Below, piece by piece: positions 6,802 through 15,323 of a stretch of DNA of 64,000 nucleotides. The DNA comes from Lysobacter enzymogenes (GTDB lineage: Bacteria > Pseudomonadota > Gammaproteobacteria > Xanthomonadales > Xanthomonadaceae). The DNA lies in contig NZ_FNOG01000006.1 in assembly GCF_900106525.1 (NCBI RefSeq), positions 1-64,000 on the forward strand, given 5' to 3'. The notes below the pieces were generated by a model, which ran no database searches, had not been told where the DNA came from, and was given only the letters and a program-made list of their open reading frames with translations. Position 1 is the first letter of the stretch, and every line of letters begins with the position of its first letter. Position numbers and translations under genes: made by a program.

Positions 6802-7196
6802 TCGACCGAACCGCACTCGAATCCCGCCTTCGCAACTGGGCCGAGGAATACGGCGGCAGCAAGTACGCCAACGTTGGCTGGCCGGGCCAGAACATGATCC
6901 AGACGCTGGTGGAGCACAAGGGCTTCGTGCCGGACTCCCGCGGCTTCATCCCGGTGCCGATCCGCTCCCAGGCCGACGAGGTCGAAACCGTAGTCCGCGA
7001 GATGGAGCAGGGAGACTACATGCGCCAGGCCAAGGTGCTGCGGTGCGACTACTTCCACCCGGGCATGGCGATCGATGCCCGGCTCTACGCGATGCGTCGG
7101 ATCGGCCTCGGCATCAGTCGGACGGCCTACTACGACCTCCTGGCTCAGGCGAAAGCGATGGTGGCCGGAGCCTTGTCAACGGCGAAGGCTGCCTAG
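6798..7196 (+). CDS. Late-gene regulator, antiterminator Q-like
   Basis: A 132-residue protein starting MIDRTALESRLRNWAEEYGG. The last third (GISRTAYYDLLAQAKAMVAG) looks like an HTH. The length and position (last early-right gene, immediately before a terminator and the lysis genes) match phage Q antiterminators or late activators such as those of the antitermQ/DUF1133 groups. A Q protein would let polymerase pass the hairpin at 7256-7282. Family membership is inferred mainly from position. Confidence 0.5.
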   Translation: MIDRTALESRLRNWAEEYGGSKYANVGWPGQNMIQTLVEHKGFVPDSRGFIPVPIRSQADEVETVVREMEQGDYMRQAKVLRCDYFHPGMAIDARLYAMRRIGLGISRTAYYDLLAQAKAMVAGALSTAKAA

Positions 7197-7255
7197 GGCT
7201 TGCGTCCGGACGAAATGTCCGAATAATCAGGCAACATCGAGCACTGACCCTCAAG

Positions 7256-7282
7256 CCCTGGCGCGCAAGCGCTGGGGTTTTT
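7256..7282 (+). terminator. Terminator between early and late regions
   Basis: A 9-bp stem (CCCTGGCGC, loop GCAA, GCGCTGGGG, two G-T pairs) followed by TTTTT. It lies 60 bp after the Q-like gene and 19 bp before the first lysis-region gene. This is where a Q-responsive terminator is expected. A second smaller inverted repeat (CGGAC...GTCCG) lies at about 7207-7222. Confidence 0.7.
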
Positions 7283-7300
7283 CCGTTTCTGGAGCCCAAA

Positions 7301-7603
7301 ATGACTGACCAGCAGATCGAGAACGAGATCCAGTCCAAGGGCTTGACCGCGCCGCGCGTTACGCCTGCCGATGTCGAAGCCGCCATCGTGGGCGAGACAT
7401 ACACCGTGTTGCCGAACGGCCGCACCACGGTATGCCAGCTCACCCTCGCCAATGGGTTCACCGTCGAGGGGCTTTCGGCAGCCGTCAGCCTCGCGAACTT
7501 CGACGCCGAGATCGGCCAAAAGATCGCGCGACAGAACGCCGTGAGCCAGGTGTGGCCGCTGCTGGGCTTCCGTCTGGCTGACAAGCTCGCCGAGCACGGC
7601 TGA
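7301..7603 (+). CDS. N4 gp49 / Sf6 gene 66 family protein
   Basis: A 100-residue protein starting MTDQQIENEIQSKGLTAPRV. The sequence (LTAPRVTPADVEAAI...FTVEG...NFDAEIGQKIARQNAV...WPLLGFRLADKLA) matches the phage gp49/gene66 family, found in many podophages and siphophages. Function of the family is unknown to me. It is the first gene of the late transcript. Confidence 0.75.
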   Translation: MTDQQIENEIQSKGLTAPRVTPADVEAAIVGETYTVLPNGRTTVCQLTLANGFTVEGLSAAVSLANFDAEIGQKIARQNAVSQVWPLLGFRLADKLAEHG

Positions 7604-7610
7604 TACGGCG

Positions 7611-8048
7611 ATGTCCGCCCTGGCCCAAGCTGTCGCCCTCATCAAGCGCTGGGAGGGCTGCAAGCTCGTGGCGTATCCGGATCCGGCGACGGGCGGTGAT
7701 CCGTGGACCATCGGTTTCGGCGCCACTGGGCCGGGCATCAGCCGCGGTGTCCGCTGGACGCAGGCACAGGCTGACGACCGCCTCGCGCGCGACGTCGACC
7801 GGTTCCAGAAGGGCGTGGCTTCGGTGCTGAAGCGTCAGGCCACCGAGCAGCAGCTCGGCGCCATGACCAGCTTGGCCTACAACATCGGCGTCAAGGCCTT
7901 CACGAGCTCGACGCTGCTCCGCAAGTTCAACGCTGGCGACGTAGCCGGCGCCGCGGCTGAGTTCCTGCGCTGGAACAAGGCTGACGGCAGGGTCATGCGT
8001 GGCCTGACGAATCGTCGCCAAGACGAGCGAGAGGTGTTTCTGTCGTGA
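7611..8048 (+). CDS. Endolysin, GH24 (T4-type lysozyme)
   Basis: A 145-residue protein that hydrolyses the glycan strands of peptidoglycan to release phage. RWEGCKLVAYPDPATGG followed by PWTIGFGATG gives the E/D/T catalytic set (about E15, D24, T33). YNIGVKAFTSSTLL and GLTNRRQDEREVF are the usual C-terminal motifs. There is no signal peptide or SAR anchor, so it needs a pore-forming holin for export. The lysis module continues directly with overlapping genes (GTGA). Confidence 0.9.
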   Translation: MSALAQAVALIKRWEGCKLVAYPDPATGGDPWTIGFGATGPGISRGVRWTQAQADDRLARDVDRFQKGVASVLKRQATEQQLGAMTSLAYNIGVKAFTSSTLLRKFNAGDVAGAAAEFLRWNKADGRVMRGLTNRRQDEREVFLS

Positions 8049-8305
8049 ACGACTCGATGGACGTGATCGTCCGCCTACTCGCCATCGTGGTGCCGGTCCT
8101 GACGATGGTCATGGCCGGCCTGATCGGCTGGGTGTGGCTGCTCTGGCAGGACCACAACAAGCACAAGCTGTACTGCGCCGAGAACCTGCTGAAGTCCGGT
8201 GCGATGCAGGAGGTCAAGGACGAGATCCACGGCCTGCGAAACATCGTCTACCAGATCGCGCTGAAGATGGACGTGCCGGTCTTTACGGAGCCCTACCGCC
8301 GATGA
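8045..8305 (+). CDS. Lysis-module membrane protein (holin or accessory candidate)
   Basis: An 86-residue protein, GTG start overlapping the endolysin stop. Residues about 8-34 are one strong hydrophobic segment (LAIVVPVLTMVMAGLIGWVW), followed by a charged helical cytoplasmic tail. This is like the single-span DUF2730-type or holin-accessory proteins of phages. Three consecutive membrane genes follow the endolysin here, and which of them is the timing holin cannot be decided. Confidence 0.55.
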   Translation: MNDSMDVIVRLLAIVVPVLTMVMAGLIGWVWLLWQDHNKHKLYCAENLLKSGAMQEVKDEIHGLRNIVYQIALKMDVPVFTEPYRR

Positions 8306-8616
8306 GCGAGGAGCTGGAACTGGCCCGGGAGTTCCGCGTGGGCATGGAGCGTCTGGAGGTGGCCTTGAGCCGCCTGGACCGGGGCAACGGCAGCAACGCG
8401 ACGATCAACGTCAACGCCGGCGGCATCGGCGTCTGGCTCGCGGCTACGTGCTGCCTGGCGATGCTAGCGGCAGGGTTCGTCGGCGGCCTGTGGATGGTCA
8501 GCGATCGCGCCGAGATCCGATCCCAGTTGCGCGAGCGCCGCGACGGCGAGAACGCCATCCGCGCCTACATCAACACTGGCGTCCTGAAGCCCAGGGCCGA
8601 GCCGGAGAAGAAGTGA
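8302..8616 (+). CDS. Lysis-module membrane protein
   Basis: A 104-residue protein starting MSEELELAREFRVGMERLE. It has an N-terminal amphipathic helix, a polar stretch (NGSNATINVNAG), one hydrophobic span (about 48-68) and a basic tail. ATGA overlap with the gene before and TGATG with the gene after. It may be a holin partner or antiholin; no family recognised. Confidence 0.5.
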   Translation: MSEELELAREFRVGMERLEVALSRLDRGNGSNATINVNAGGIGVWLAATCCLAMLAAGFVGGLWMVSDRAEIRSQLRERRDGENAIRAYINTGVLKPRAEPEKK

Positions 8617-8894
8617 TGTCCGAGGAAGAGATCATCATCATCGGTGGTGGCCCCAAGAAGCCGCCGCAGCCGCTGACCAGCCTGAAGCCGCAGGGCGTCG
8701 AAGGCGCGAAAGTCATGGCCAAGAAGTACACGACCTACGTCTGGGGCTTCGTGGCTGCGCTGCCGACGCTCTACACGAGCCTGCTGGCGCTGGGCCCGGT
8801 CCCGGCGAGCATGGAGCGGATTCTCTGGGGCACCGCGGCCTTCGGGCTGTTCTGCTCCTGGGTCCGCCAGCGCGTGGACCATCCGGGCGAGTGA
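8616..8894 (+). CDS. Holin candidate
   Basis: A 92-residue protein starting MSEEEIIIIGGG. It has a proline-rich cytoplasmic N-terminus and two hydrophobic segments (about 42-60 and 66-82) around a short turn (GPVPASMER). The two-span topology and small size match class II holins, and it lies between the endolysin and the spanin genes. The best holin candidate of the three membrane proteins, but not proven by motif. Confidence 0.55.
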   Translation: MSEEEIIIIGGGPKKPPQPLTSLKPQGVEGAKVMAKKYTTYVWGFVAALPTLYTSLLALGPVPASMERILWGTAAFGLFCSWVRQRVDHPGE

Positions 8895-8895
8895 C

Positions 8896-9363
8896 GTGAC
8901 GATCCTGGCGCGCGTTCTGCTGGCGGCACTCGTGGCCATGGCAGTCCTGGCGCTGTGGCAGCGCGGGTCGCTGGCGAAGGCTGAGCGCGCCCAGGACATC
9001 GCCCAGGCTGCCCAGCGCCTCGCCGAGGCCGAGCGCGACAACGCCAACCACCTCATCGCCGTCGAGCGCCAGCGCGCCGACAAGGCCAGCGCCATCGCGG
9101 CCAGGTTCGAACAGGAGAAGCGAGATGCTGAATCGAAAGGTGCGGCTGTCGCTGCTGACCTGCGCGCTGGCAACCTCCGGCTGCAGCAGCGTTGGGCCGG
9201 CTGTGAAGCCCGAGTGCCCGCGGCTGGCGCCGGTAGCCCCGAGCCTGATGCAGCCGCCGCAGACCGAGCAGAAGGTGCGGCAGATCTTGTTCGAGTCGCC
9301 GCCGAGTGCGACGCCACCGTCCGCGGGCTCCAAGCCCAGGTGACGGCGGATCGAGGCCAATAA
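8896..9363 (+). CDS. Inner-membrane spanin (Rz-like)
   Basis: A 155-residue protein with GTG start. An N-terminal membrane anchor (residues 3-20) is followed by a long heptad-rich periplasmic coiled coil (LAKAERAQDIAQAAQRLAEA and onward) and an alanine/proline-rich end. This is the form of Rz i-spanins, which join with the outer-membrane lipoprotein Rz1 to fuse the two membranes in the last lysis step. The Rz1 gene is nested inside it in another frame (9125-9343). Confidence 0.8.
   Translation: MTILARVLLAALVAMAVLALWQRGSLAKAERAQDIAQAAQRLAEAERDNANHLIAVERQRADKASAIAARFEQEKRDAESKGAAVAADLRAGNLRLQQRWAGCEARVPAAGAGSPEPDAAAADRAEGAADLVRVAAECDATVRGLQAQVTADRGQ
9125..9343 (+). CDS. Outer-membrane spanin lipoprotein (Rz1-like), nested in Rz
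   Basis: A 72-residue lipoprotein starting MLNRKVRLSLLTCALATSGC, with a lipobox and modified cysteine at residue 20. The mature part is short and proline-rich (SVGPAVKPECPRLAPVAPS). AGGAGAAGCG lies just before the ATG. It is entirely embedded in the +1-related frame of the i-spanin, the classic Rz/Rz1 arrangement. Confidence 0.8.
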   Translation: MLNRKVRLSLLTCALATSGCSSVGPAVKPECPRLAPVAPSLMQPPQTEQKVRQILFESPPSATPPSAGSKPR

Positions 9364-9365
9364 CC

Positions 9366-9821
9366 ATGCGCGCGACCAAGTACACCGCCGAGCTAGCCGC
9401 AGAGATCATCAAGCGGATCAGCAACGGCGAGACCCTGGCCGAGATCTGCCGCAGCGACCACATGCCAGCCGTTCGGACGATCAGCGACTGGAAGGCGGCG
9501 AACCGGGCCTTTGACAAGGACATGCGCGAGGCCCGAATCCTTGGCTTCGACGCCATCGCCGAGCGCACCCGCCTCACTGCTCGTGGCAAGACCACTGTGG
9601 ATGGGGGCGACTCCTCCGGCGACGTGCAGCGCGACAAGCTCATCATCGAAACCGACATCAAGCTCCTCGCCAAATGGTTCCCGCAGCGGTATGGCGACAA
9701 GGTCCAGCTCGAGCACAGCGGTGAGATCGGCGCCAAGACCGACAACGAGATCGATGCTCGCATCGCTGAACTGCTGGCGAAGTTCGGAGCCGACGAGAAG
9801 CCAAAGAGGAAGCCGCGATGA
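9366..9821 (+). CDS. Terminase small subunit
   Basis: A 151-residue protein starting MRATKYTAELAAEIIKRISN. An N-terminal HTH (GETLAEICRSDHMPAVRTISDW) of the Sf6 gp1-like small terminase type is followed by a helical central part (ETDIKLLAKWFPQRYGDK). It recognises the packaging site and loads the large subunit. It precedes TerL with one extra gene in between. Confidence 0.8.
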   Translation: MRATKYTAELAAEIIKRISNGETLAEICRSDHMPAVRTISDWKAANRAFDKDMREARILGFDAIAERTRLTARGKTTVDGGDSSGDVQRDKLIIETDIKLLAKWFPQRYGDKVQLEHSGEIGAKTDNEIDARIAELLAKFGADEKPKRKPR

Positions 9822-10615
9822 CGACTTTTCGGCCCATCGCCGACGCCGGCGTAGCGTTCTCGTTCCAGCAGTTGGGTGGCAGCCCGCAGTTACAGGGTTC
9901 GAATGTCGTAGCCACTGAGGACGAAGGACCTTCCTGGACGATCCTGTTCGATGACGAGCAACCGCGCCCTGTCCGCATCACGATTCAGTCCTACAACAGC
10001 GTGCGACGGCAGTTGAGTGAGGCCCCCAGCTTCTTCGAGCTCTACGCAGGGTCTGACCCAGCAGTCATCGTCACCAACCAAATTCCAGACGACGCGACAG
10101 AGTTCGTCCCGAACCCGGTTTCAGGGTCATACGGTCAGGTGGTTTACACCGCTGGCTTTGGTAGCGAGTTGTCCCGCATCGAGACCTTCTCGATGCTGGT
10201 CGAAGTAGACGCAGCGCCCGCTGAAACCTGCGAGGAGCTTGGACGCGTCTCGCGCTGCTACGTCTCGGCACACGACCGATCCCGCATCCACGACACGCGT
10301 CTCTACCCGACCGAGAAGCGGTGCCTGGTCGCCAATTTCAACGGCGCCGTCGCCAAGGGTCGCACGATCGTGAAGGCCGAATGGCGCATGCAGCCGGTGC
10401 TGGCGGTGTCGATGGCCAACCCGGCCATCGATGGTCGCGAGGCGAGGGTCATGATCCAGGCCGCCTACCGCGGCGAAACCTCGATCAAGTGCACGGTGAC
10501 ATTCGACAGCGGCGAGATTTACACCCAGTTGTTCCGGGTGCTCACGCTGCCGGGGCCGTTCTTCGGCGACGAGTTCACGACGGGCGGCCCAGCCTTCTTG
10601 CAGGTGACCGCGTGA
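9818..10615 (+). CDS. Unknown beta-rich phage protein between terS and terL
   Basis: A 265-residue protein starting MTTFRPIADAGVAFSFQQLG. The composition is mainly beta-strand; there are no membrane segments. The C-terminal half (ANPAIDGREARVMIQAAYRG, TVTFDSGEIYTQLFRVLTL) resembles the small adaptor or fibre-attachment proteins of some podophages, which I recall only loosely. It overlaps both neighbours by 4 nt or less, so it is expressed with the packaging genes. Insertion between the terminase subunits is unusual. Confidence 0.5.
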   Translation: MTTFRPIADAGVAFSFQQLGGSPQLQGSNVVATEDEGPSWTILFDDEQPRPVRITIQSYNSVRRQLSEAPSFFELYAGSDPAVIVTNQIPDDATEFVPNPVSGSYGQVVYTAGFGSELSRIETFSMLVEVDAAPAETCEELGRVSRCYVSAHDRSRIHDTRLYPTEKRCLVANFNGAVAKGRTIVKAEWRMQPVLAVSMANPAIDGREARVMIQAAYRGETSIKCTVTFDSGEIYTQLFRVLTLPGPFFGDEFTTGGPAFLQVTA

Positions 10616-12198
10616 TGTTCGACGCCGCGACCGACGACGAGCGCCGCGAATTGCACGCTCTGCTTGAGGAGAAGGAGCGGCGCGTCCTCCGCGTCGAGCC
10701 GGACCTGGCCAATTTCGCAAAGGAATGCCTGCGAATCCGCGCCAAGTCGGGCAAGACCCAGGCGTTCCGGTTCAACCGCGCCCAGGCCTTCATCCACGAG
10801 CGTCTGGAAGAGCAGCGCGCGAGAATCGGTCGCGTTCGCGCGCTGATCCTCAAAGGGCGCCAGCAGGGCTGTTCGACCTATGTCGGCGCCCGGTTCTACC
10901 GCAAAACAACCCTCGCGACGGGCATCCGCACCTTCATCCTCACCCACGAGGATGCGGCCACGCAGAACCTGTTCGAGATGGTGAATCGCTACCACGAGAA
11001 CTGCCCGGACGGCGTGCGCCCAAGTACAGGCGCGGCGAACGCCAAGGAGCTGTTCTTCGATCAGCTCGACAGCGGCTACAAGGTCGGCACTGCCGGGACC
11101 AAGGGTGTCGGCCGGTCGAGCACCATCCAGTTGTTCCACGGCTCCGAGGTTGCGTTCTGGCCACACGCTGACACGCACGCCGCCGGCGTGCTTCAGGCGG
11201 TGCCGGACGAGCCAGATACAGAGGTGATCCTGGAGTCGACGGCGAACGGCATCGGCAACCTGTTCCATCAGAAGTGGACTGACGCCGAGCGCGGCATCGG
11301 CGATTTCATCGCTATCTTCGTGCCCTGGTTCTGGCAGGACGAGTATCGCAAGCCGGTGCCGGATGCCTTCGTCAAGTCCGACGAGGAAACGCAGTACGCC
11401 GCCAACTATGGCCTGGACGACGAGCAAATCGCCTGGCGGCGCAACAAGATCGCAGAGCTGAAAGACGCGACGCTGTTCAAGCAGGAGTACCCGGCGACCG
11501 CGGCCGAGGCCTTCCAGATGTCGGGCCACGACAGCTTCATCAAGCCGGACAAGGCGGCCACAGCGCGCGCGGCGAACCTGGAGCCCTCGGGCCCACTGGT
11601 GATCGGCTTCGACCCGGCGCGGTTCGGCGAGGACGGTTCCGCGATGGCGCGCCGACGTGGCCGGAAGGTCATCAAGGTCGATCGCCGGGAAAAGCTCTCC
11701 ACGATGGAGGGCGCCGGCTGGGTCAAGCAGGTGATTGACACCGAGAAGCCGGCCCGCGTCTTCATCGACGTGGGCGGGCTCGGCGCCGGCGTATACGACC
11801 GGCTGGTCGAGATGGGTTACGGCGACATCGTGCGCGCAGTTAACTTCGGGAGCGCGCCGCTGGAGCCGCCCAAGTTCGACGAGCACGGCCGAGAGATCGG
11901 CGGCGGCCCGGCCAATCGCCGCGCGGAGATGTGGATGGCGTCACGCGACTGGCTCGACCAGGAAGGCGGAGCTGACATCCCCGACGACGACGCGCTGCAG
12001 GGAGATGCCTGCGGGCCTGGCTACAAGTACGACAGCAACTCGCGCGTCCTGATCGAACGAAAGGAAGACATGCGCCGCCGTGGCGTGAAGAGCCCGGACG
12101 GCTGGGACGCCGTCGCGCTCACCTTCGCCGAACCCGTGGCTGTGGCCACTCGCGTCGCGATCCCCGACATCGCTGACTGCCCGGTGGACTATTACTGA
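10615..12198 (+). CDS. Terminase large subunit (packaging ATPase/nuclease)
   Basis: A 527-residue protein. The N-terminal ATPase has a variant Walker A (LKGRQQGCSTY, about residue 80), Walker B (TEVILESTANG) and coupling motif region. The C-terminal nuclease has GFDPARFGEDGS, VFIDVGGLGAGVYDRL and SPDGWDAVALTFA, the three acidic patches of the RNase-H-fold nuclease. The length compares with P22 gp2 (about 500). It drives DNA into the prohead and makes the headful cut. ATG at 10615 overlaps the preceding stop; GTG at 10612 is an alternative. Confidence 0.9.
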   Translation: MFDAATDDERRELHALLEEKERRVLRVEPDLANFAKECLRIRAKSGKTQAFRFNRAQAFIHERLEEQRARIGRVRALILKGRQQGCSTYVGARFYRKTTLATGIRTFILTHEDAATQNLFEMVNRYHENCPDGVRPSTGAANAKELFFDQLDSGYKVGTAGTKGVGRSSTIQLFHGSEVAFWPHADTHAAGVLQAVPDEPDTEVILESTANGIGNLFHQKWTDAERGIGDFIAIFVPWFWQDEYRKPVPDAFVKSDEETQYAANYGLDDEQIAWRRNKIAELKDATLFKQEYPATAAEAFQMSGHDSFIKPDKAATARAANLEPSGPLVIGFDPARFGEDGSAMARRRGRKVIKVDRREKLSTMEGAGWVKQVIDTEKPARVFIDVGGLGAGVYDRLVEMGYGDIVRAVNFGSAPLEPPKFDEHGREIGGGPANRRAEMWMASRDWLDQEGGADIPDDDALQGDACGPGYKYDSNSRVLIERKEDMRRRGVKSPDGWDAVALTFAEPVAVATRVAIPDIADCPVDYY

Positions 12199-14288
12199 TG
12201 AACGACACCGCGAAGGCCACACGCCGAAAGGACACGGACGGCATCGACGAGATGCGCGACCGGTTCAAGAAGGCGAAGGAGTACTGGCAGCCGAAGTTCG
12301 ATGAATGCCTGGCCGATATCAAGTTTGTGGTCGTGCCTGGCCACCAGTGGGACGACAAGCTCAAGAAGCGCCGCGGCAACCGGCCGACCTACGAGTTCCC
12401 CAAGCTGCGGATGCACACGCAGCAGGTGATCAACGAGATGCGACAGACGCGGCCGCAGGGCAAGGTGCGCGGTGTCGAGGAATCGGACCGCGGCCTGGCC
12501 GAGTTAATGCAGGGCATTTGCCGCAACATCGAGGCGACCAGCGACGCCGACACCGCGCATGACATCGCTTTCGAACCGGCGGTTCAGGGTGGTTTCGGCG
12601 CTTGGCGCATCTGCACCGACTACGCCAACGACGACGACTTCGACCTCGACATCATCATCGAGCCGATCTGCAACCCGTTTTCTGTGTTCTTCCAGCCGGC
12701 GGCAAACAAGATCGATCGCCGCGACGCCGAATGGTGCTTCGTGCTTGACCGGATCGCCAAGGCGCAGTTCGAGCGCGAACACCCAGGCGCCAGCGTGTCG
12801 GACTTCGACCAGGACGCGGCCTGCGCCGATTGGCGCGACCGCGACCTCATCCAGCGCGCCGAGTACTGGTACAAGAAGCCGATGAAGCGCGAGCTGTTGG
12901 CGATCAAGGGCCCGACCGGCCAGTTGGAGGTCGTGTTTTCCGATGACGCCAAGCTCGACGACGCCACCGCGGGGCGCCTGGGCATCCAGATCATGCGCCG
13001 CCGCGTGGTGAATTCGCACAAGGTCTACATGCGGCTGACCAATGGCCACGAATGGCTGTCGGAGCCCTACGAGTTCCCATCGAAGTTCATCCCGATCATC
13101 GTGTGCTGGGGCAACATCCAGAACATCGATGGGGACGACTACTTCAGCGGCATGGTCCGCTATGCGAAGGACGGTCAGCGCCTGCACAACGTGCACCGGA
13201 CCGCGGCCGTCGAAGCAGTCGCCAAGGCCCCGAAGGCTCCCTTCATCGCCACGCCTGAGCAGATCGCTGGCCTGGAGTCGATGTGGAATGCCGCCAACGC
13301 TGAGGACCGACCCTATCTGCTCTACAAGAACGTCGATGGGCTGCCTGCGCCCCAGCGCACGCGTCAGGCCGAGGTGCCTGCCGCGTTGATCCAACTGGCC
13401 GGCATGGACAACGACGACATGAAGGCGGCGACGGGGCAGTACGATGCCAGCCTCGGTGCGCGATCCAACGAGACCAGCGGCATTGCGATAAACTCGCGCA
13501 AGCAGCAGGGTGCGACCGCTACCTTCAACTACATCGACAACCTCGTGCGCTCGATCCGCTACGAGTACCAGATCTTGGTCGACATGATCCCGCGGGTCTA
13601 CGACACCCCGCGCGTGGTGCGCGTGCTCGGCGACGACGGCGGCGAGAAGTGGCGGCAGCTGTATCAGACCGTCGAAGACCCTGAGTCCGGCCAGCAGATC
13701 ACGCTGAACGACATCAGCAAGGGCAAGTACGACGTCGCGGTGACGGTCGGCCCGAGCTACGCCACGCAGCGCATGGAGGCCGTCGAGGCCTTCACCCAGC
13801 TCGCTGGCCAGCTCGGCAGCAGCTTCCCCGCGATCGCGCCACTGGTCGCTTACCAGGTCATCAAGAACCTGGACCTGCCGGGCAGCGATGAGGTCGAGAA
13901 CGCACTGCGCAAGACGCTGGTGGAGCAGGGCATCATGCCGCCGCGTGAGGGCGAGGAGCCGCCCCCGGCGCCACCGCCGGATCCGCGACTGCAGGCCACT
14001 GTCGACAAGATGATCGCCGACGCCGACAAGGCGCGCGCCGCCGCGCGGCAGTCGAACGCCAACGCCGCCAAAACCGAGGCCGAGACCCCGACCGTGCAGC
14101 CGCTGGCCGAGGCCGACTACGCGAAGACCATGTCTGAGGTCGCAGCCAGCCAGATCGTGGGGCTGACCCGCGCCGGCCGGATCGGCCAGGCCATGGGCCT
14201 ACCACCCGACCAAGCATTCACCCTGGACGAACCGGAGCCCGCGCAAGCGGGCTTCGCCGCATCTGGGGCCCCCGAATTCACGGGCTGA
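12198..14288 (+). CDS. Portal protein (P22 gp1 family)
   Basis: A 696-residue protein close to P22 gp1 (725). The N-terminal ADIKFVVVPGHQWDD and YEFPKLRMHTQQVINEMRQTRP are typical of this portal family. The middle has long beta-rich domains (IIIEPICNPFSVFF), and the C-terminus is helical and charged with an alanine-rich barrel-like tail. It forms the dodecameric ring through which DNA enters and leaves. Start overlaps the TerL stop. Confidence 0.9.
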   Translation: MNDTAKATRRKDTDGIDEMRDRFKKAKEYWQPKFDECLADIKFVVVPGHQWDDKLKKRRGNRPTYEFPKLRMHTQQVINEMRQTRPQGKVRGVEESDRGLAELMQGICRNIEATSDADTAHDIAFEPAVQGGFGAWRICTDYANDDDFDLDIIIEPICNPFSVFFQPAANKIDRRDAEWCFVLDRIAKAQFEREHPGASVSDFDQDAACADWRDRDLIQRAEYWYKKPMKRELLAIKGPTGQLEVVFSDDAKLDDATAGRLGIQIMRRRVVNSHKVYMRLTNGHEWLSEPYEFPSKFIPIIVCWGNIQNIDGDDYFSGMVRYAKDGQRLHNVHRTAAVEAVAKAPKAPFIATPEQIAGLESMWNAANAEDRPYLLYKNVDGLPAPQRTRQAEVPAALIQLAGMDNDDMKAATGQYDASLGARSNETSGIAINSRKQQGATATFNYIDNLVRSIRYEYQILVDMIPRVYDTPRVVRVLGDDGGEKWRQLYQTVEDPESGQQITLNDISKGKYDVAVTVGPSYATQRMEAVEAFTQLAGQLGSSFPAIAPLVAYQVIKNLDLPGSDEVENALRKTLVEQGIMPPREGEEPPPAPPPDPRLQATVDKMIADADKARAAARQSNANAAKTEAETPTVQPLAEADYAKTMSEVAASQIVGLTRAGRIGQAMGLPPDQAFTLDEPEPAQAGFAASGAPEFTG

Positions 14289-14332
14289 GCCCGTCCGCTA
14301 CGGCCCGGTTCGGCCGATCCCCCGAGGACGCA

Positions 14333-15289
14333 ATGAGCGACAACACCAGCACCGCGCAGAGCGGTGGCGGCGAAGCATTGGCCGCGCAGCCCCAGCAGCC
14401 CACCCAGCAGCCAGCCGCGCCGGCACGCGCGCCGCGCAACGACGCGGAGGCAGCCCAGCAGGCCGCGGCCGCGACCGAGGCGCAGCAGCAGGCCACCGAA
14501 GCGGAAGCCGCAAAGAGCGAGGCAGCCGCGAAGGAACACAAGAACCGCACGCGCAGCTACATCGAGCGCCTGCAGCAGGAAAACGCCGAGTACCGCCGCC
14601 AGCTCGCCGGTGGCGGCCAGCAGCAGCCGACCCAGCGCCCTGCGCAGGGATCCCAGCAGCAGCCGGCCAAGGCGCCGCCGACGCTGGAGGAATGCGACTT
14701 CGACCACGAGCGGTGGCTGAAGGAGCAGGTGCAGCACGGCGTCCGTGAAGCGCTCGCGTCGAGCCAGAGCGAGCAGCAGCAGCGCCAGGCCAACGAATCG
14801 GCCGTCAAGACCGAATCCGCCTATCAGGCGCGGGCGAACGAGTTCGCCGAGCAGCATCCCGACTACGACGAGGTCGTCTACAGCATCCCCTACGAGCTGT
14901 CGGAGCAGTTGCAGCTCGCGATCAAGACCCACGAGAAGGGTCCGGAGATCGCCTATTTCCTCGGCAAGAACGATGACGAGGCCTGGTCCATCGCCAGCCT
15001 ACCGCCGCACCTCGCGGCCGCCGCTGTCGACCGCCTCGCCAAGCGCCTGACCGGCGCCAACGCTGCCGCGCCGCAGCAGCCCCAGAACGCCGCCGCGGCG
15101 GCCGCGCCCGCGCAGCCCAGCGCGCCCCAGACGCCGCCGGTCGCTGCCGCGGCGCCCGCCAAGCAACTCACCAACGCCCCGCCCCCGGCGCCCACGCTCG
15201 GCGGCCGCTCTCCGACGGATACCCCTTCGGAAAAGCTGACCGACGACCAGTGGGCGAAGCGCGAACTCGAGCGCCGCCGGAAGCGCTAA
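14333..15289 (+). CDS. Scaffolding protein
   Basis: A 318-residue, very Q/A/P-rich protein. Coiled-coil stretches (residues 60-100, IERLQQENAEYRRQL), a central folded part (HPDYDEVVYSIPYELSEQLQ) and a basic helical C-terminus (WAKRELERRRKR) match the P22 gp8 layout, in which the C-terminal helix-turn-helix binds coat. Position between portal and coat supports this. It would direct prohead assembly and then leave. Confidence 0.8.
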   Translation: MSDNTSTAQSGGGEALAAQPQQPTQQPAAPARAPRNDAEAAQQAAAATEAQQQATEAEAAKSEAAAKEHKNRTRSYIERLQQENAEYRRQLAGGGQQQPTQRPAQGSQQQPAKAPPTLEECDFDHERWLKEQVQHGVREALASSQSEQQQRQANESAVKTESAYQARANEFAEQHPDYDEVVYSIPYELSEQLQLAIKTHEKGPEIAYFLGKNDDEAWSIASLPPHLAAAAVDRLAKRLTGANAAAPQQPQNAAAAAAPAQPSAPQTPPVAAAAPAKQLTNAPPPAPTLGGRSPTDTPSEKLTDDQWAKRELERRRKR

Positions 15290-15323
15290 GGGCTCCCGAC
15301 TACCGAATCAGAGGAAACCCACC

